From Amblyomma americanum (lineage: Eukaryota; Arthropoda; Arachnida; Ixodida; Ixodidae), in assembly GCF_052857255.1 (NCBI RefSeq), contig NC_135500.1, forward strand, positions 158,253,689 to 158,317,688: a stretch of 64,000 bases of DNA. Reading direction: 5' to 3'. How positions within the stretch are numbered: position 1 is the stretch's first letter; each line of letters starts with the position of its first letter. Position numbers and translations under genes: made by a program. Positions 46,701 through 59,125 of this stretch are shown here, one piece after another. The notes below the pieces were generated by a model, which saw only the letters and a program-made list of their open reading frames with translations, did no database searches and had not been told where the DNA came from.

Positions 46701-48651
46701 AAAACATGAAGAGAACGTTCAAGCAAGCAGTAAATTTATTATTATTGCATTGGGAACTAAAAGACACCGTAATACTATCCTTTACCCCACGTTTATAGCT
46801 TGCTGCCGTAATAATTCCCTCGTAAGCGTATTTAACGCAAGCAAAATTGAACTTCACGTGTGATAAGATAACATTCCCGTCTTGAAATCGCGAGTTAAGT
46901 GGAACGATTCTGCGCAGGGTAGTGTTTTTTCTATATATTATGTGGCGTCCATGCATAAAGACCGTGTTAAGTTGTCGCCCTATGAACGCATCGAATACAA
47001 AACAAAGAATGCAAGCACATGCTTTCTTATACTTTTTTTAGTCAGAAAGAAGGGACTGGGGTCATAGCAAAAAATTAATTATAAAGCGAAGTTGAATAAT
47101 GAAGTGAACTTCAATTTATGAAGCGAAGTAGAGGGACCTCGGACCCCTCCATTAGATGGCACACAGCAGGAAAATCAGAGAGTAAATTGCAAATATCAAA
47201 CGATCGGCTAATACTTCATAAAAAATTTGTTACAGACGTACAGTACAGTCATACAGAATATTAAATTATATATGGACTCGAAAATGCATCCTAAGGATGT
47301 TTCACGTTTATGATAAAACGGCTCTTTGCACAAACTGTTTCTAGAATGTCAATATCCATAGACGTTGGTTCGTTTAGTGAGTGGTGCATGTTTAAACGCA
47401 GTATCTGTTCTCGGAAGTTAGTGTTGCAAGAAGGAATAAACCATTTTTCTGTATGTCGGAGGATATAAGCCGGGATAGTTAGTGGGAGAAAAGTGAAGTC
47501 TAGAAACGCTCGTTCATTATAGTGCAGAGATTTTTTTTGTATCTGCTTGCTAAATATTAACTGTACAACCTATGAACTGGTATAATCAGGTGGTGCAAAT
47601 ACATAAGATCGGTAGGAGTAGGAAAATAAACATTGGCTATGTACCACGTAGCTTTTTTTTTTTTTGGAAAAGGTAGATTTTACGCATACATGTTTCTGTT
47701 GTAGAACCCCAAACCAAAAAACAATACCTTAGGTGAGACAACAAATTACGCAATACATCTTCAGTTTGACTGAGAGAGAAAGGAAGTATAAAAATTTGTC
47801 AAGAATGCCAACGCACTTTGAGAGATGAGCAACAACAGAGTCTACTTGAGGGCATCAGCTCATATTGTTGTGGAAATTTATTCCTGGTGGTTCAAGCATC
47901 TCTTTGAATTTTATGTTGGTGTTCCCAATTTTTATGACAAAGTTCTGGTTAATAGTTACTCGCGCGATAATGCATGCGATATATCTTTTTTTTGTTTCTC
48001 TTTCGCTCATAAATCTAAACAAGAGCTCTAAGGAAAAGTAATGAACCTAAATATGATGAGCGGAGGCGCATAGTCGTGGTGATAAAAAAAAACAGGGTCA
48101 TAATGAGACGCAGCACTATAGTCGTATTGCTCTCAGCTCTTTCTTCGTCAGCACGCATGAGGATACATGGAAACACACTTGATAGAAAAACAACTTAATA
48201 AGCAGCATTTATCTTCTATAGGGAGGCGAGAGCTTTCGAGTGCGCCACTGCACCTTAATGCGTCTTGGCGTTCAGAGTCCACCAAGCGTTGTTTGTGTTG
48301 ACAGGAAGATGTTGGGTGTACATGACTACTTATTTGATTTTTGTTCGCAGTGTTAATCATTTAATCTCTCTGGTTTTTCCAATATGCACCGCTCGCTCTG
48401 CAGAGGTGCAACAAAATATTTCGAGCTTACCTCTAGCCATTTTTAAAGAAAAGTAATGGTTTCCGGGAACTAACCTGAGAGGGCCAGTACAGCGGAATTA
48501 CGGCGTTTTTTAGGAAGCCCGTAACTAAAAATGTCAGCGGAGATCATAAGGCATGGGAAGAAAGCACATCTTGAAAACGTATAAGCACTAGCTTAAGATT
48601 TGGCGCAGTTTTGGAGTCTTGGGTTTTAACTTACTAAACAGGCCCCGCCTA
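43712..48651. other. Unassigned AT-rich DNA
   Basis: The longest frame is 118 residues (46257-46613 +), rich in Ser and Phe and without a known domain. No tandem array, transposon end or SINE core was recognised. This is the longest blank stretch of the window. Confidence 0.4.
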
Positions 48652-48845
48652 TGAAGGCTGCCGTAGTGGATGGCGCTAGGTAACTTGAACCATAGGGCGT
48701 TATTTAACGTGCACTGACATCGTTCAGTTAATGGGCTTCTAGTATTTCGCCTCCATCGGAAAGCGACAACCGCGGCCGAGAACGAACCCGCGATTTTCGG
48801 GTCGGGAGATGAGCATCATAACCACTGTGACGCCGAAGCGGCTAG
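48652..48845 (-). repeat. Ruka-related SINE, diverged
   Basis: The minus strand shows 'cttcggcgtcacagtggtta', 'tgatgctcatctcccgaccc', 'gcgggttcgttctcggccgc', 'cgatggaggcgaaatactag' and 'cgatgtcagtgcacgttaaa'. It ends at 'ccactacggca', so the diagnostic 3' half is missing and the subfamily cannot be told. Confidence 0.82.
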
Positions 48846-49234
48846 TTAGAGATTTTCTACTTGAGATTAGGCATCAAAAATGCATGCGGGCTCGCTAATG
48901 AATTCAGAGAAAGGAGAATAGTAGCTTTTAGCATATGAGAGTGAGACTAGTAACCGAAACAGGGAAGTTTGGGAGGGGGGGCAAAGTATATGCATCTGGC
49001 TCAAGTGAGAGTTAGTGGGAAAATAAATTCGAGGGGCATTTTGGTTGCAGTGGGTTTAGGCGACGTAAAAATGAAACAGCTTTACGACAGAGCAAGGCAA
49101 GAACAAGGAGACCAAAAAAAAAAACAGCTATCAGCCAGTTTTTTTATTTGCCATCAGCGATAAACTATACTGTACGCGGGTTAAGGTGGCACCAACAAGT
49201 AAAAAGAGTATCAGCCAATACGTGGCTTTTAATA
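48846..49234. other. Unassigned DNA
   Basis: One 64-residue frame, unrecognised. Nothing else seen. Confidence 0.4.
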
Positions 49235-49365
49235 GCTTATACTCCGGGCTTGAACCTCGGGTTTGAACCCCGGATCAGAACGAATTATTATCTAACTAAG
49301 AAGTTCCTGTGAAAGCTGTATAGCTTTCCTTTCTAGCCACACGGCTGCGCTCGGGTGGATTCCTA
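49235..49365 (+). repeat. SINE-2 copy, head partly decayed
   Basis: B-box region 'cgggtttgaaccccggatca' followed by 'agctgtatagctttcctttc' and 'tagccacacggctgcgctcg'. Spacing between head and body is like the copy at 30778-30957. The A-box half is hard to see. Confidence 0.72.
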
Positions 49366-50876
49366 TCAGAAATTTGCTCCCTTATTACAGCTTTGCAGAA
49401 ACTCAGTAGCAATATTCTTCCTGTTGGGGCTCAAAGTCTTCGTGCAGTGGCTGCAATCAGCCGGTCGACACGCTTATACCACCCTTTACAAAAGACACGT
49501 TCATTGTTCAAAAGCCTGCTTTTGTCTCGTATTGTCTAAAGAGCGAGAGACGGCGATTCACGACGCGATTGATTTGGAGATATCTATGCCAATATGCGGT
49601 ACCACCTTAATATAACATCTGCATGAAGACAAACTCTTTCAAATATGTACTACAAATCTCGCAAAAACAACACGACTACATAAAGCAATCATATTTTTCC
49701 ACATCTCATTGGTGGATAATTGAGAAAAGGATTATCATCAGTGCTTCCCAGAGCGTTTTTTTTTTAAAGCAAAACTATAAGGAACAGGGTAAGAAGGCGA
49801 TAAAAACATAGAGGGAACGGACAGCTTACTCATTTAATAGCGGCGCTTTTGTGTAGTGAAAGAATCTTTTTTCTCAATCACCGCCGCTCACTACCAATGC
49901 TTCGCATTATCCAGAACTCTCAGGTCTGCACCGCCTTGTCAAAACAAGTTGAAGCTAATTCTGTGAGGGTGTTATGATTAGCCGGAGTCCACCCTACAAT
50001 AGGCTTAAGATATCCACCTGCCCAAACATTTACAGTGTGTGTGTAGGTATTACCCAAGTCTTCATAGTTATCAACTCACACGGGTTGTCTGCGTCCTGTG
50101 CTATCAACAAGTAATTAGGCGCCGCATTTGTATAAGGCGCCACAGGGATGTTTACACTGTGTCCTAATGTCCTTATTGTCATAGTACCTGTTATCGCAAT
50201 GCCTGAACAAACAATGACGAAAGCTGTCGATCGTATTGCGCGTACGCTTGACTTAACTAATTAAAGGAGAATGTTTTCACATGGCATCTGAGCATATTTA
50301 ATAGCGCTTTACAGGTGAGCCGCACGATAAAATGCTTTTCGCTTCACTGAATTTGCGGTTGATTGCTCGATTGCTGCTAGCAGTCCCGGTTGCAAGATAC
50401 TCACCCTACTTATGATTGTTCAAGGGTAGCCCGGCAGGCGTACGCCCATGACCTGATTTGCCGAAATCTCTATTTTGAAAATAGACACGCTCTACGAGCA
50501 TCTGTGAAGCGAAAGTGAAGATCGAGTAGTCCAGTTTCAGATATTGTGAAAAATATTTGTCACTGGAACAAGACAAACAACTTTTTTTTTCAACAAGAGG
50601 AGAAGGGGTCCGGCAAAAGGAACCCCATCTCTATAACCGGTTATTTGTTTAGAGATATAAAAGAATAAAAAAACGCGTTAATCCTCTCTCTGCAACACGT
50701 TCGGCGGTGTGTCATTTTCGTGGGCAGCCGTTGGCTTCTTAAGCCTCTCGGCTGAGTCAAGCACTTCCACTCTATCATGGAATAGGTGAAATACATGGGA
50801 GCTTCGTTAGAGCTTAATGGGCGTCGGCGTTCGTGTGTTGAACTCAGCAAGCAAAGAACATAAAAAGAAATTCCTC
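49366..50876. other. Unassigned DNA
   Basis: Short frames only; nothing recognised. Confidence 0.4.
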
Positions 50877-50880
50877 GCAC

Positions 50881-50932
50881 CCATTCCCGAAGCTAAGCAG
50901 TGTCAATAGCTCGTGACAGCTGGTAGATGCTG
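50881..50932 (+). other. Possible 5S rRNA-like internal-control fragment
   Basis: 'cccgaagctaagcagtgtc' closely resembles the box A part of eukaryotic 5S rRNA genes, and 'ggtagatgctggg' lies where the 'GGATGGG' box would be. The remainder of a 120-base 5S gene is not recognisable. It may be a 5S-derived fragment or coincidence. Confidence 0.25.
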
Positions 50933-51579
50933 GGCTGCTCTCAGTCCTTTCTTAGGGTCTCGGCTTCGACTACACGTGGTCTACGCTGCTTCTGTAGAGC
51001 GTTTAGAGGGAAGGACTTCTGGAGGATAGAGGTGGGTGTGGATAGCGTTTCCGGATGATGGGGGCTTCACACTCCACCGTCATTGTGAGGGAATGGCGTC
51101 CTTACAGTTCGCGCAGTAAAACCCCAAAGGACCCACGAGAAATGAAGTATCCCACGGTCTCATAAAACAAGTCGTCAATTATTCGTCAGAAAGGTTCTCA
51201 CATTATCAAAACGGGTACCCGATACCCCGCTTATCCTCACAGCTGCCGATATTTATAAGCGGCTGCAGCTACAAAGACTACTTTCCGATTTCTGTTTTCC
51301 CTCTGCAAATTACTACACCATTATTAATTATGGGTGACACTAGCTGCTTCAAAGGAAAAGAACCCAACTGGGCTCGCCACCTTGGTGAGTGGGAGCTCTT
51401 CTAGCATCCGTCAATGTACTAAATCTCGGAAGGGAAACCACGAGAGTTTAAGGGTAGAGCACCTGGTTCTCTACTTCCTTCGTCTTTTGCCTCTTTGCTG
51501 TTTCGTTTATGAATATCTGTGCTTCTTTTTATGAATGCGTTTATGAATTTGTGGGCAATCACTCACTAGAAATAATAAA
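50933..51579. other. Unassigned DNA
   Basis: No motif-bearing frame; nothing recognised. Confidence 0.4.
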
Positions 51580-51650
51580 TTTAACTGACACCTGGCAGGG
51601 TGGGCAGTTTCCTCCCTATCAGGTGGGCAGGTTGGGACGGTCGATGTGAC
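51580..51650 (+). repeat. SINE-3 tail fragment
   Basis: 'acacctggcagggtgggcag' and 'tttcctccctatcaggtggg' with 'caggttggga' resemble the tail block of SINE-3. No head is seen. It lies just before the LINE at 51715. Confidence 0.45.
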
Positions 51651-51839
51651 TGTGGATAGGTAGCTCCTCCGAGGATATTCCAGGTATTTTTTTCTCACAC
51701 CAACGACGCCTATCCCGACGCCGATGATGATGCTGGCTTTTCTAACACACAGGTTCTTTTACGCTATCACGTTCGAACACCATTTTGTTCACTATTAATC
51801 ATACAAAAGCTCTTCGACCGGCCGTTATCCACGGGTTCT

Positions 51840-53400
51840 GCCCCTGCTGACTGGATGGTGGGGAAGATGGCTCTAATCCATAATCTAGTGAGAAGCATCT
51901 TAGTAACAACTATAGTCCCAATTCATTCACTAGCACTTCTTGTGAAATTATTCAACGCATCATATTATCCCAAATCGCCGCCCACCTCGACTTGCTCTCA
52001 TTCTTTCGTTGTTTCCAACGTAACATCAGTAAGCCGTATTTCTGCGAACTGCAGCTAGCATGATTTCTCTTTTTCCTTCAAAGCGTCTTCGACCGGGGAT
52101 GTATTATTGAATACATAATTTTAGATCTTTATAAAGCTTTGAGAAGTATCGCACACTCTACTTCTATTTAAATTAAGCAAACTTTATACGGATCTTAATA
52201 TTAGTGCATGATTGAGATAGTTTCTTACTAAACGCTTTTAATGTATAAAGGTAATATAATATGACCCCAGTCTACTCCAGCGAGCCGCAAGGCTCCGCTC
52301 TCACCAGCAACTGTTTCTTATGTATGCTTACCACCTACCAAACAGAATCTGATAACGAATCGTCTTCTTTGGAGATAACTGTGTAATCATTAAATAAGGC
52401 TCCTCTCTCACCAACAACTATTTCTTATGTATGCTTACCACCTACCAAACAGAATCTGATAACGAATCGTCTTCTTTGGAGATAACTGTGTAATAATTAA
52501 ATTAGGCTCCGCTCTCACCAACAACTATTTCTTAGGTATGCTTACCACCTACCAAACAGAATCTGATAACGAATCGTCTTCTTTGGAGATAACTGTGTAA
52601 TCATTAAATAAGGCTCCGCTCTCACGAACAACTATTTCTTATGTATGCTTACCACGTACCAAACAGAATCTGATAACGAATCGTCTTTTTTGGAGATAAC
52701 TGTGTAATCTCATATAAGAAATTTTGTTGAAGAAAACATTCTTCTATCCGACCTGATCTCATTGAATGCATGGTGTAAACATTGGCTAATAATCGTATAT
52801 TATAATACGGTTAAAATGATTCAAATATAGGTAAAAAATTTTTATTACTGTTTTAAATACAATCTATGACCCTCGACCTTACCACACAGTGAAAATACTT
52901 AGGCGTCTTTGTCTTTTCTCAAGATTTATGAGAACAGCACATCCGCTATTTAACTAGAAATTCTAAATCTTCACTAGGCTAAAGCTATGTTTCAGTAACA
53001 TCTCACCCTTTAAACCACAACATTAGGGAACAATTGTTCGCCATAGATTTCAGCATGCGGCCACTATAGGGCACCGGACTTTTATTTTCCGGTAACTTTC
53101 CTCGAAGCAATTCAGAATCGTTGTCCTCGTTACGTTACGAATTATCATTGTACTGCCACCAAAACTAGTATAAAAACTTTTTTGCACCTTGTCACTGCAA
53201 CGTAAAATACTCGGCTATGTTTACTTTACAAAATATACTATAATACGTTCAACGGTCTCTGGCAGCAGCGACCGATATACATTTCACGTCATACTTTGCC
53301 ATACAAAGTGGAAATACGTGACAGGTCATTTCCTTTTAGCACAGATTCCTTCTACTCTCGGTTAAGGAGTGGAACCACCTTCTCGAGGTGCATTGTCGAA
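51840..53400 (+). pseudogene. Reverse transcriptase pseudogene of the LINE
   Basis: Many stops and frameshifts interrupt the reading, so only blocks can be followed. Motif A keeps its Asp ('ILDLYKAL', near 52116-52140). The catalytic box reads F-G-D-N in place of FADD, so the second Asp is lost, and the Gly of 'PQGS' is kept. The thumb and C-terminal blocks are readable from 52740 to 53400. The protein could not be made. Confidence 0.8.
52291..52709. repeat. 4 x 107-bp tandem array made from the RT catalytic segment
   Basis: 'ggctcc(g/t)ctctcac' starts at 52291, 52398, 52505 and 52612, an exact 107-bp period, and each unit ends near 'gataactgtgtaat'. The units differ at only a few bases. Each unit encodes the 'QGSALT...LMYAYHLPNRI...FFGDNCVI' part of the surrounding LINE. 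The first unit continues smoothly from the upstream LINE sequence and the last into the downstream sequence, so three extra copies were added in place. 107 is not a multiple of 3, so the array shifts frame. Confidence 0.95.
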
Positions 53401-53610
53401 TAACGCGTAAATTCTCTAGGTGTTCAGGTTCTAAGTGTTCAGGTTCGCGTCCTGAATTATTCATTTTTTCGTTAGTATAATATTCTTGATTCGAACCATT
53501 TTATGTATTTCTCTTCATTTTTCCTTTATGTATTGAATATTTTATGTGCACCCCGCCGTTCTGTAACGCCGTGTTTGGGCCCTGAGGGTATTATAAACAA
53601 ACAGATATGC

Positions 53611-55018
53611 TTTTTTTTTAAATTGCCACTCTATTTCTTGCAGTTCTGTACAAGATTCGAACCGTTCCTGATTTCAAGGACCGGTAGTGCCATTGCTGGC
53701 ATTATTGAGGCACTGCGTCTCTGGCACTGAGTAAGCGCTAGCGCGACCACAACTAAAAGAAATTTCGTACCGCGGCGCCGTGGGGCAGAAGACGCACTAG
53801 TTCCGTATTTGAGCACGAAGGCTTTCAATCGTTCACCGATTGCATCTAAGGCGCTTCTTCAGTTGAGATAACTTTCAAGGAGCCGAAAATATGAGCTTGG
53901 CGGCTTGCTCAATAGCCACATTATTCATGTCAGAGGTCAGGTTGGGTACATTTCGAAAAATTAGAACAACCTTTGGTTCTGAAGGGTCAAGTTTTAGCGC
54001 CACCTTTCGATGTGTGTACCGCACTGATTGGGCCATAGTACTAAAAATTGAGGTGAGAACCAAGACTGTCGCATGTTTTTCAACTGGGCACTGACGCTGT
54101 CCATATGCCAACCTTAAATACGACACCTGCATACCATTACAACACACTTTGATAGTGCAAAAGCAAAAAGAAAGCATTTTCTAGTGAACATAGTTTTCCC
54201 GGTCAAAATAAAGGAGCAACTCCGCAAACTCGTATAATCTGCTTCCTGCCGCGCAATAGTACCGCTTTAAGATGGGTAGAATTGAAAAGGACTTCAAAAC
54301 GTCACCCCCTGCTTTGTAAAAATGCGCTTGCAAATATGCACAGCTCACGTGAGCAAAGAAATAAGAGAGGCAAAGTTTATTCCACAGCATAATTTTCTGC
54401 CTAGCCACCATCGTAGACTGTCAAATCTACGGTTAATAACAAAATATTAACTTTACTGTAGTGTGTGCGGCACATGTGTCATTTAGTACGCTTCCCAATT
54501 CAAAGTTTGTGGTCACATTAAAATTAGCTATGCAGTGCAGCGGAAGCAACCATGTTGCATAAATGTCAATGACATGCAGCTCACCAGATTCACAGCACCA
54601 AATGAATGCACGCAGCGAATGCACAGAAGTTTGTGCTAATGCCGCCAGGCTTCAGGAAAAGATAGTCTCAAGAAATTTTGGCTCTTCTATTGCGCTGCTA
54701 TGAATAGCGCCAGCCTCCAAATTGTTGAAAAAAACTAGATTGCATAGATAAAAAATGGCTGATAAGAGCCTTAGAGACAAAGAACTTAGAACAAAGACTT
54801 TTTACGTGCCCACATATTACACTAAGTGCATATAGGTGGTCGAGAAACAGTAGGGCCTAGAATTTCGGACAGTGTAAAGCAAAAATAGTGCGAAGGCACT
54901 ATCTTAAACTAGAAGGGATGAATTCTAAAGCATGAAACCTGACTTAGTCAGGCCATGCAAAATGTTGGGCATAAAATTGATATGCAGGCCAACAAAGTAC
55001 TATTCAACTGTCTCTGAA
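53611..55018. other. Unassigned DNA
   Basis: A pair of opposed frames at 53875-54177 lacks motifs. Nothing recognised. Confidence 0.4.
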
Positions 55019-55197
55019 TAATAATAATAATAATTAGTTTTTGAGGAAAGGAAATGGCGCAGTATCTTTCTCATATCTCGTTGGACACCTGAACCGCGCT
55101 TTAAGGGAAGGGATAAGGGAGGGAGTGAAAGAATAAAGGAAGAAATAGGTGCCGTAGTGGAGGGCCCCGGAATAATTTCGACCACCTGGGGACCTTT
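55019..55197 (-). repeat. Ruka-headed (ATT)n SINE, 3' half only
   Basis: A short (ATA)n tail (55017-55034) is followed by 'ggaaaggaaatggcgcagta' and 'tggacacctgaaccgcgc', then 'ccgtagtggagggcccc' and 'cgaccacctgggga'. On the minus strand this is the 3' half of the family at 6721-7018. It stops abruptly where the LINE fragment begins. Confidence 0.87.
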
Positions 55198-55700
55198 TGT
55201 AGCAGACAACAGTTTACGAATGGTACCGAAGTGCTGGAAGGGGTAAGGCAGGTCTACTTCGGATAGGTAATGACTCCAGATCCGTATCACGTGAGTGAAA
55301 TAATCAGAAGAATAAAAACGACGCGTAGTGCATTTGGAAGGCATAGGTCATGAATTACAGTTTACCAATATTACTCAAGATATAAGTACATAAAAGCTTA
55401 CCGGTACTCACCTAAGGGGCTGAAACGTGGAAGCAAGCGAAAATGGTTCAACTTAAATTCAGGACAACACAGGCGAGCTATGAAAATTAAAATGATAGGA
55501 TTAACGTTATGCGGCAGGAAGAGGGGGAGAGTGGGTTAAAGAACAAACGCGGATTAAGTTCGCAGGATCTCTTTTTTCAGCGCGCCTGCTGGAAACGCCT
55601 TGCACTCCTTATGGCTGCCTTACAACTGGGTTAACTGGAGATATATAGAAAAGGTGAAGTATTTGCCCCGCAGTAGGCGTAGTCAGTGTGATAATGATTG
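55198..55700 (+). mobile_element. RTE-type LINE 3' fragment (plus copy)
   Basis: Frames read 'VSEIIRRIKTTRSAFGRH', 'RYSPKGLKRGSKRKWFN' and 'RRAMKIKMIGLTL', which match the post-RT region of RTE-like elements ('EIxxRI..A..AF', 'LTYGAETW', 'TTQRAMERKMIG'). The 3' end is near 'gtaggcgtagtcagtgtgat', followed by a short GAT-rich tail. Parts are deleted. It is opposite to the copy at 55845-56204. Confidence 0.75.
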
Positions 55701-55844
55701 TGTGCGAATGCCAGCAGAACGATTAATCAGCAACAAATACAGCGTAAGTGCGACAGCAGTCACCATTGAGTAGCATTTGAAATTTTAATGGAGACTCGGA
55801 ATGTGCACGCAAGGTGCGAGCGTATGGCCTACGCTAAATTATCC

Positions 55845-56204
55845 ATCGTCATCATCATCCTGACTACACCCATTACAGGGCGAATGCCTCTCCCATGTCT
55901 CTCCAATTAATTCTGTCCTTTGCCCTCCCTATACCTGTAAACTTCTTTATCTCATCCGCCCAACTATCTTTCTGCCACCCCCTGCTACGCTTGCCCTACG
56001 TTTGTTCTCTCACTCACTTTGCCCGCTTTCGTTTTTTTTTAACGTTACGCGTATCATTTTTCTTTCCATGGCTCGCTGCGTTGTCCTTAACTTAGGCTGA
56101 TTCCTTTTCGTTAGCTTCCACGGTTCTGCGTCGTAGGTGAGTATCGGTAAGATGCAGCAGTTGTATACTTTTCTCTTGAGGGATATGCACAAATATACAC
56201 ACAA
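55845..56204 (-). mobile_element. RTE-type LINE 3' fragment (minus copy)
   Basis: From 56204 leftwards: 'LKRKVYNCCILPILTYDAEP', 'WKLTKRNQPKLRTTQRAMER' and 'KMIRVTLKKNESGQSE', the conserved C-terminal block of RTE-like reverse transcriptases. An internal deletion joins this to the last codons and the 3' end 'taatgggtgtagtcaggatg', followed by 'atgatgacgatgg', a short tandem tail as in RTE elements. The tail faces that of the plus copy about 145 bp away. Confidence 0.82.
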
Positions 56205-59125
56205 TAACCTCTATGTGCGCGACGAATTTGTACTCGTCGTTATTGCTGAATATCTGTTAAATCAAGTTATGCGCTCAAATGAATCTTCGGTTAACTAAAA
56301 TTTAGAAGAAACTTTATGACAATGAGAATACTGGTATGAGAATAAGTAAAGTATACGTAAAATTTTAAATGTGATAAACACTCGCCTTCGGTTGTTTTGA
56401 AAAGAAAATTTGGGCGACAAATGTAGGTGGCATTTTTGAAAAGTACTATTATAACTCAACCTTTTCTAGCAAATCAAAATTATTTCTCTCTGAAACATTA
56501 TGGCGTACGACTGCAGGCGCGTTAAAGGGGTGCTGCTCGTGGCCGCTGTGATATAGGCACGTGCTTGTTGCTCCTGGTAATTGCTGTAGAGAGGGAAACG
56601 GCATGAGCAAGTTAAAGGCTGCCTAAATGATCTGCGTTGCCATCATGTATAATTTGATGGGCTAAGCTGTAAGCCGGACTCTTTACGTTCTTTCGTCACG
56701 GCCACAAGCTGAGCCCTGTCGTTTGGCCAGTGTTCATGCTGAAAATTATCAACGTGTGTTCCTTTAAATCTTAATGGATGAAAACACGAGGCAGTGCATT
56801 ACACGTGCGAAATTCTTGAAGTTAATCACATCTCGGCAAACGGTGCGAAGTGGGTTATCCATTCCTTTTCATTGCTTTAATTTAAACAGATTATATTTAT
56901 CTCACGCAAGTTATCAAGACAAGCTCGTAATAACTCTTTATTTTCATATTTTAACGCTGTGTCTTCCATAAACATACTCGTAACTCCCGCACAGGACCGG
57001 TATGAATTCGGAATTCGTTCCTTCTGAAACTTCGCCGCTCTGCTGTCATATGATATAGATTCATCCCTTCTAAACATTCGCCGTATGGTCTGAAGGGCGT
57101 TCTGCACGGCTGAAGTTCAAATTCACTTCACCTTTCATTGTTCGGCAAGTTTCGCCAGTCGAGCTGAAATGTTTCAAAGGGGACGGAATCTACGGCCTAG
57201 CTCTTCCCCAATGGTGGATGCACAAGGCTTCGCAACTAAAACACAAAGCTGCAAGCTCAGAATATTCGAGGCTCGAACTCTTGTGTCTGCGCGCTCTTGG
57301 ATTTCCATGACGAGAGAAGAGAGACGTGCCTTATAGAAAATGCTGTCTTTCGCCATCCTACTTGTATTGCACCTTAACATCATTCCTATTCAAAAGCCTT
57401 TAACGAGCACGCTCTGGGCGGAGATCTCCTCCAAAAAAGCGTCACGTTCTAACATTTCCGCGCGTTTCGGAGCCTTTGTCAGCCTCCCGTGCTTTGCATT
57501 TTCCGTGCCTATTTTTTTTTTCAGTTCGACGCATGGAAGTGGATTTTCCCTGGGGTTGTTCTTGGTCTCCACTACAATGAAAGAAGTGTTTGGAGCGAGA
57601 ATGCTACACTAAGCTCAAGGCGTTTTTTTTTTTTGCAAAGGCTTTAAATTTTTGTGTTCATTTTTTCACGTACTCGTTGTAATACCTGTTGAGATAGGCG
57701 CAGGAGTTTATAAGTTTACATGTTAGAAAAAGTATCACTTTCGTTACTACAAGAGCTAATACTCAGGAGTCATAGATAAAACCAAATGTGCTGCAATAAA
57801 AAAACACTTTTGCAACCTTTTCAGTTGCATATAGAAGGGTGGGTATAGTTATTTTTTTTATTGGTAGCACTTTGAGCGCTGAGCATAGATATGTACGATT
57901 CCAAGTGCCAGCATTGGCAAGAAATACACTAAATGGCGTTATTTCGCGTATCCCCTTGAATGTGTCTCATACCCGTATTAAGTAGAAGTTTTTTATTCAA
58001 ACAATTTATTACGCTCCGCCACTCGAAGTTCGTTGAGTACGGTGCCCTCTCTTTGTGTGCAGAAATGCCGATAAATGGCGTCTACGAAAGCTTTACAGGT
58101 GCAAGCCTTTAATGTTTTGTTTGCGGTCGTTTGTTTCAGGAACAAAAGCTGAGTTCACTGCAACATTATTACATTTGTTTAATCTCCGTTCAAAGTATTA
58201 ATATGTCCTCTCTACTTAAATGACTTGTTTATTTTTAGTACGCCGACGCACTTTACCTCGTCGTCTAAGAAGTCAGTTACTTCGGCCTTAACGCGAGCGG
58301 TATATAGAAAGCGGTAAAAATGTTCATAGGGCACAAATGAAAAAAAAAAGCTGCTTTGATGTGCGTCCAAGTTTTCATGCCAGGAAAAGCCCAGCACTAT
58401 TCGCTGACTGCGTCCATGCCGCGAAGAACTGTACTATTAAAGTTATCAACAGTCTTGTTTACGGCATCCGATCGTCACTTCGTGTAGTATGTGAGCGTCA
58501 ATACGAGTGGCCTAGAGATTGAAACATCTTATAATGCATGGACTTCTGTATTGAGTGTGGCTTTCTTTAGATGTCTCGAAAAAATACATGCAGCGTAGTA
58601 AACAGCGACCGATGCCACTCACACCCACCCGAGTGCGCGATCGACTGCTCCAGAGACGATCGTGGTCACAAAAAAACTTTTACGCAACCTCGACGACAAT
58701 GAGCAGTCGTGCATATAGTGCGCGCTCTCAATAGAGGATGCAGTGGGATAAGGAAAAAGTATTTGCGAAGTAGTGCCTTTAGCTTTGTATTCGTTCAACT
58801 TCACTTTAACCTCCTGGTGACTACGATGGTTGAGGTGAGGACCTTTTTCACCATGTGCGAAATCCACTTTCTTAACTAATGAGGCATGTAAGGCGTCACG
58901 AAAATACCGTATCTGAGTTGAGGACGATTGTACTGAAAGTCAAGGTTGCTGGCCTTTATTGCAAATAATGTTAATGTTTAGAGCCTGTCGACAGCTATTC
59001 TAGAATTTTACAGCGTGGCTCTAGGCGGCCTTTCGTCAGTAGAGCCGCGTCGGCGTAGCATACGTAACCGAGTGCGAAGGGAGAGAGGGTAGGAGAGGAG
59101 TGCAAGGTTGCGCGCTCCAGGGCAG
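56205..59125. other. Unassigned DNA
   Basis: Frames of 60-90 residues (57340-57612 +) with no motif. Nothing recognised. Confidence 0.4.

Larger units (their letters stand above)
51715..53610 (+). mobile_element. Decayed Jockey/CR1-type LINE, 5'-truncated
   Basis: Reading across frames gives the ordered blocks of a non-LTR reverse transcriptase: 'STGSAPADWMVGK' near 51830, 'NNYSPNSFTSTSCEIIQRII', motif A 'IEYIILDLYKALRS', 'EPQGSALTSNCFL' (cf. PQGSVLGPLLFL), 'HLPNRI', 'FFGDN' (cf. FADD), 'LISLNAWCKHW', 'KYLGV', and the C-terminal 'SVKEWNHLL'. The 3' UTR ends 'gggccctgagggtattataa'. The clade is not settled. About 420 bp in the middle is a tandem array of its own RT segment. No endonuclease domain is seen. 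Confidence 0.82.

Noticed and set aside
52291..52709. CRISPR array
   Set aside because: Units are contiguous 107-bp tandem copies without unique spacers, in a eukaryotic LINE.
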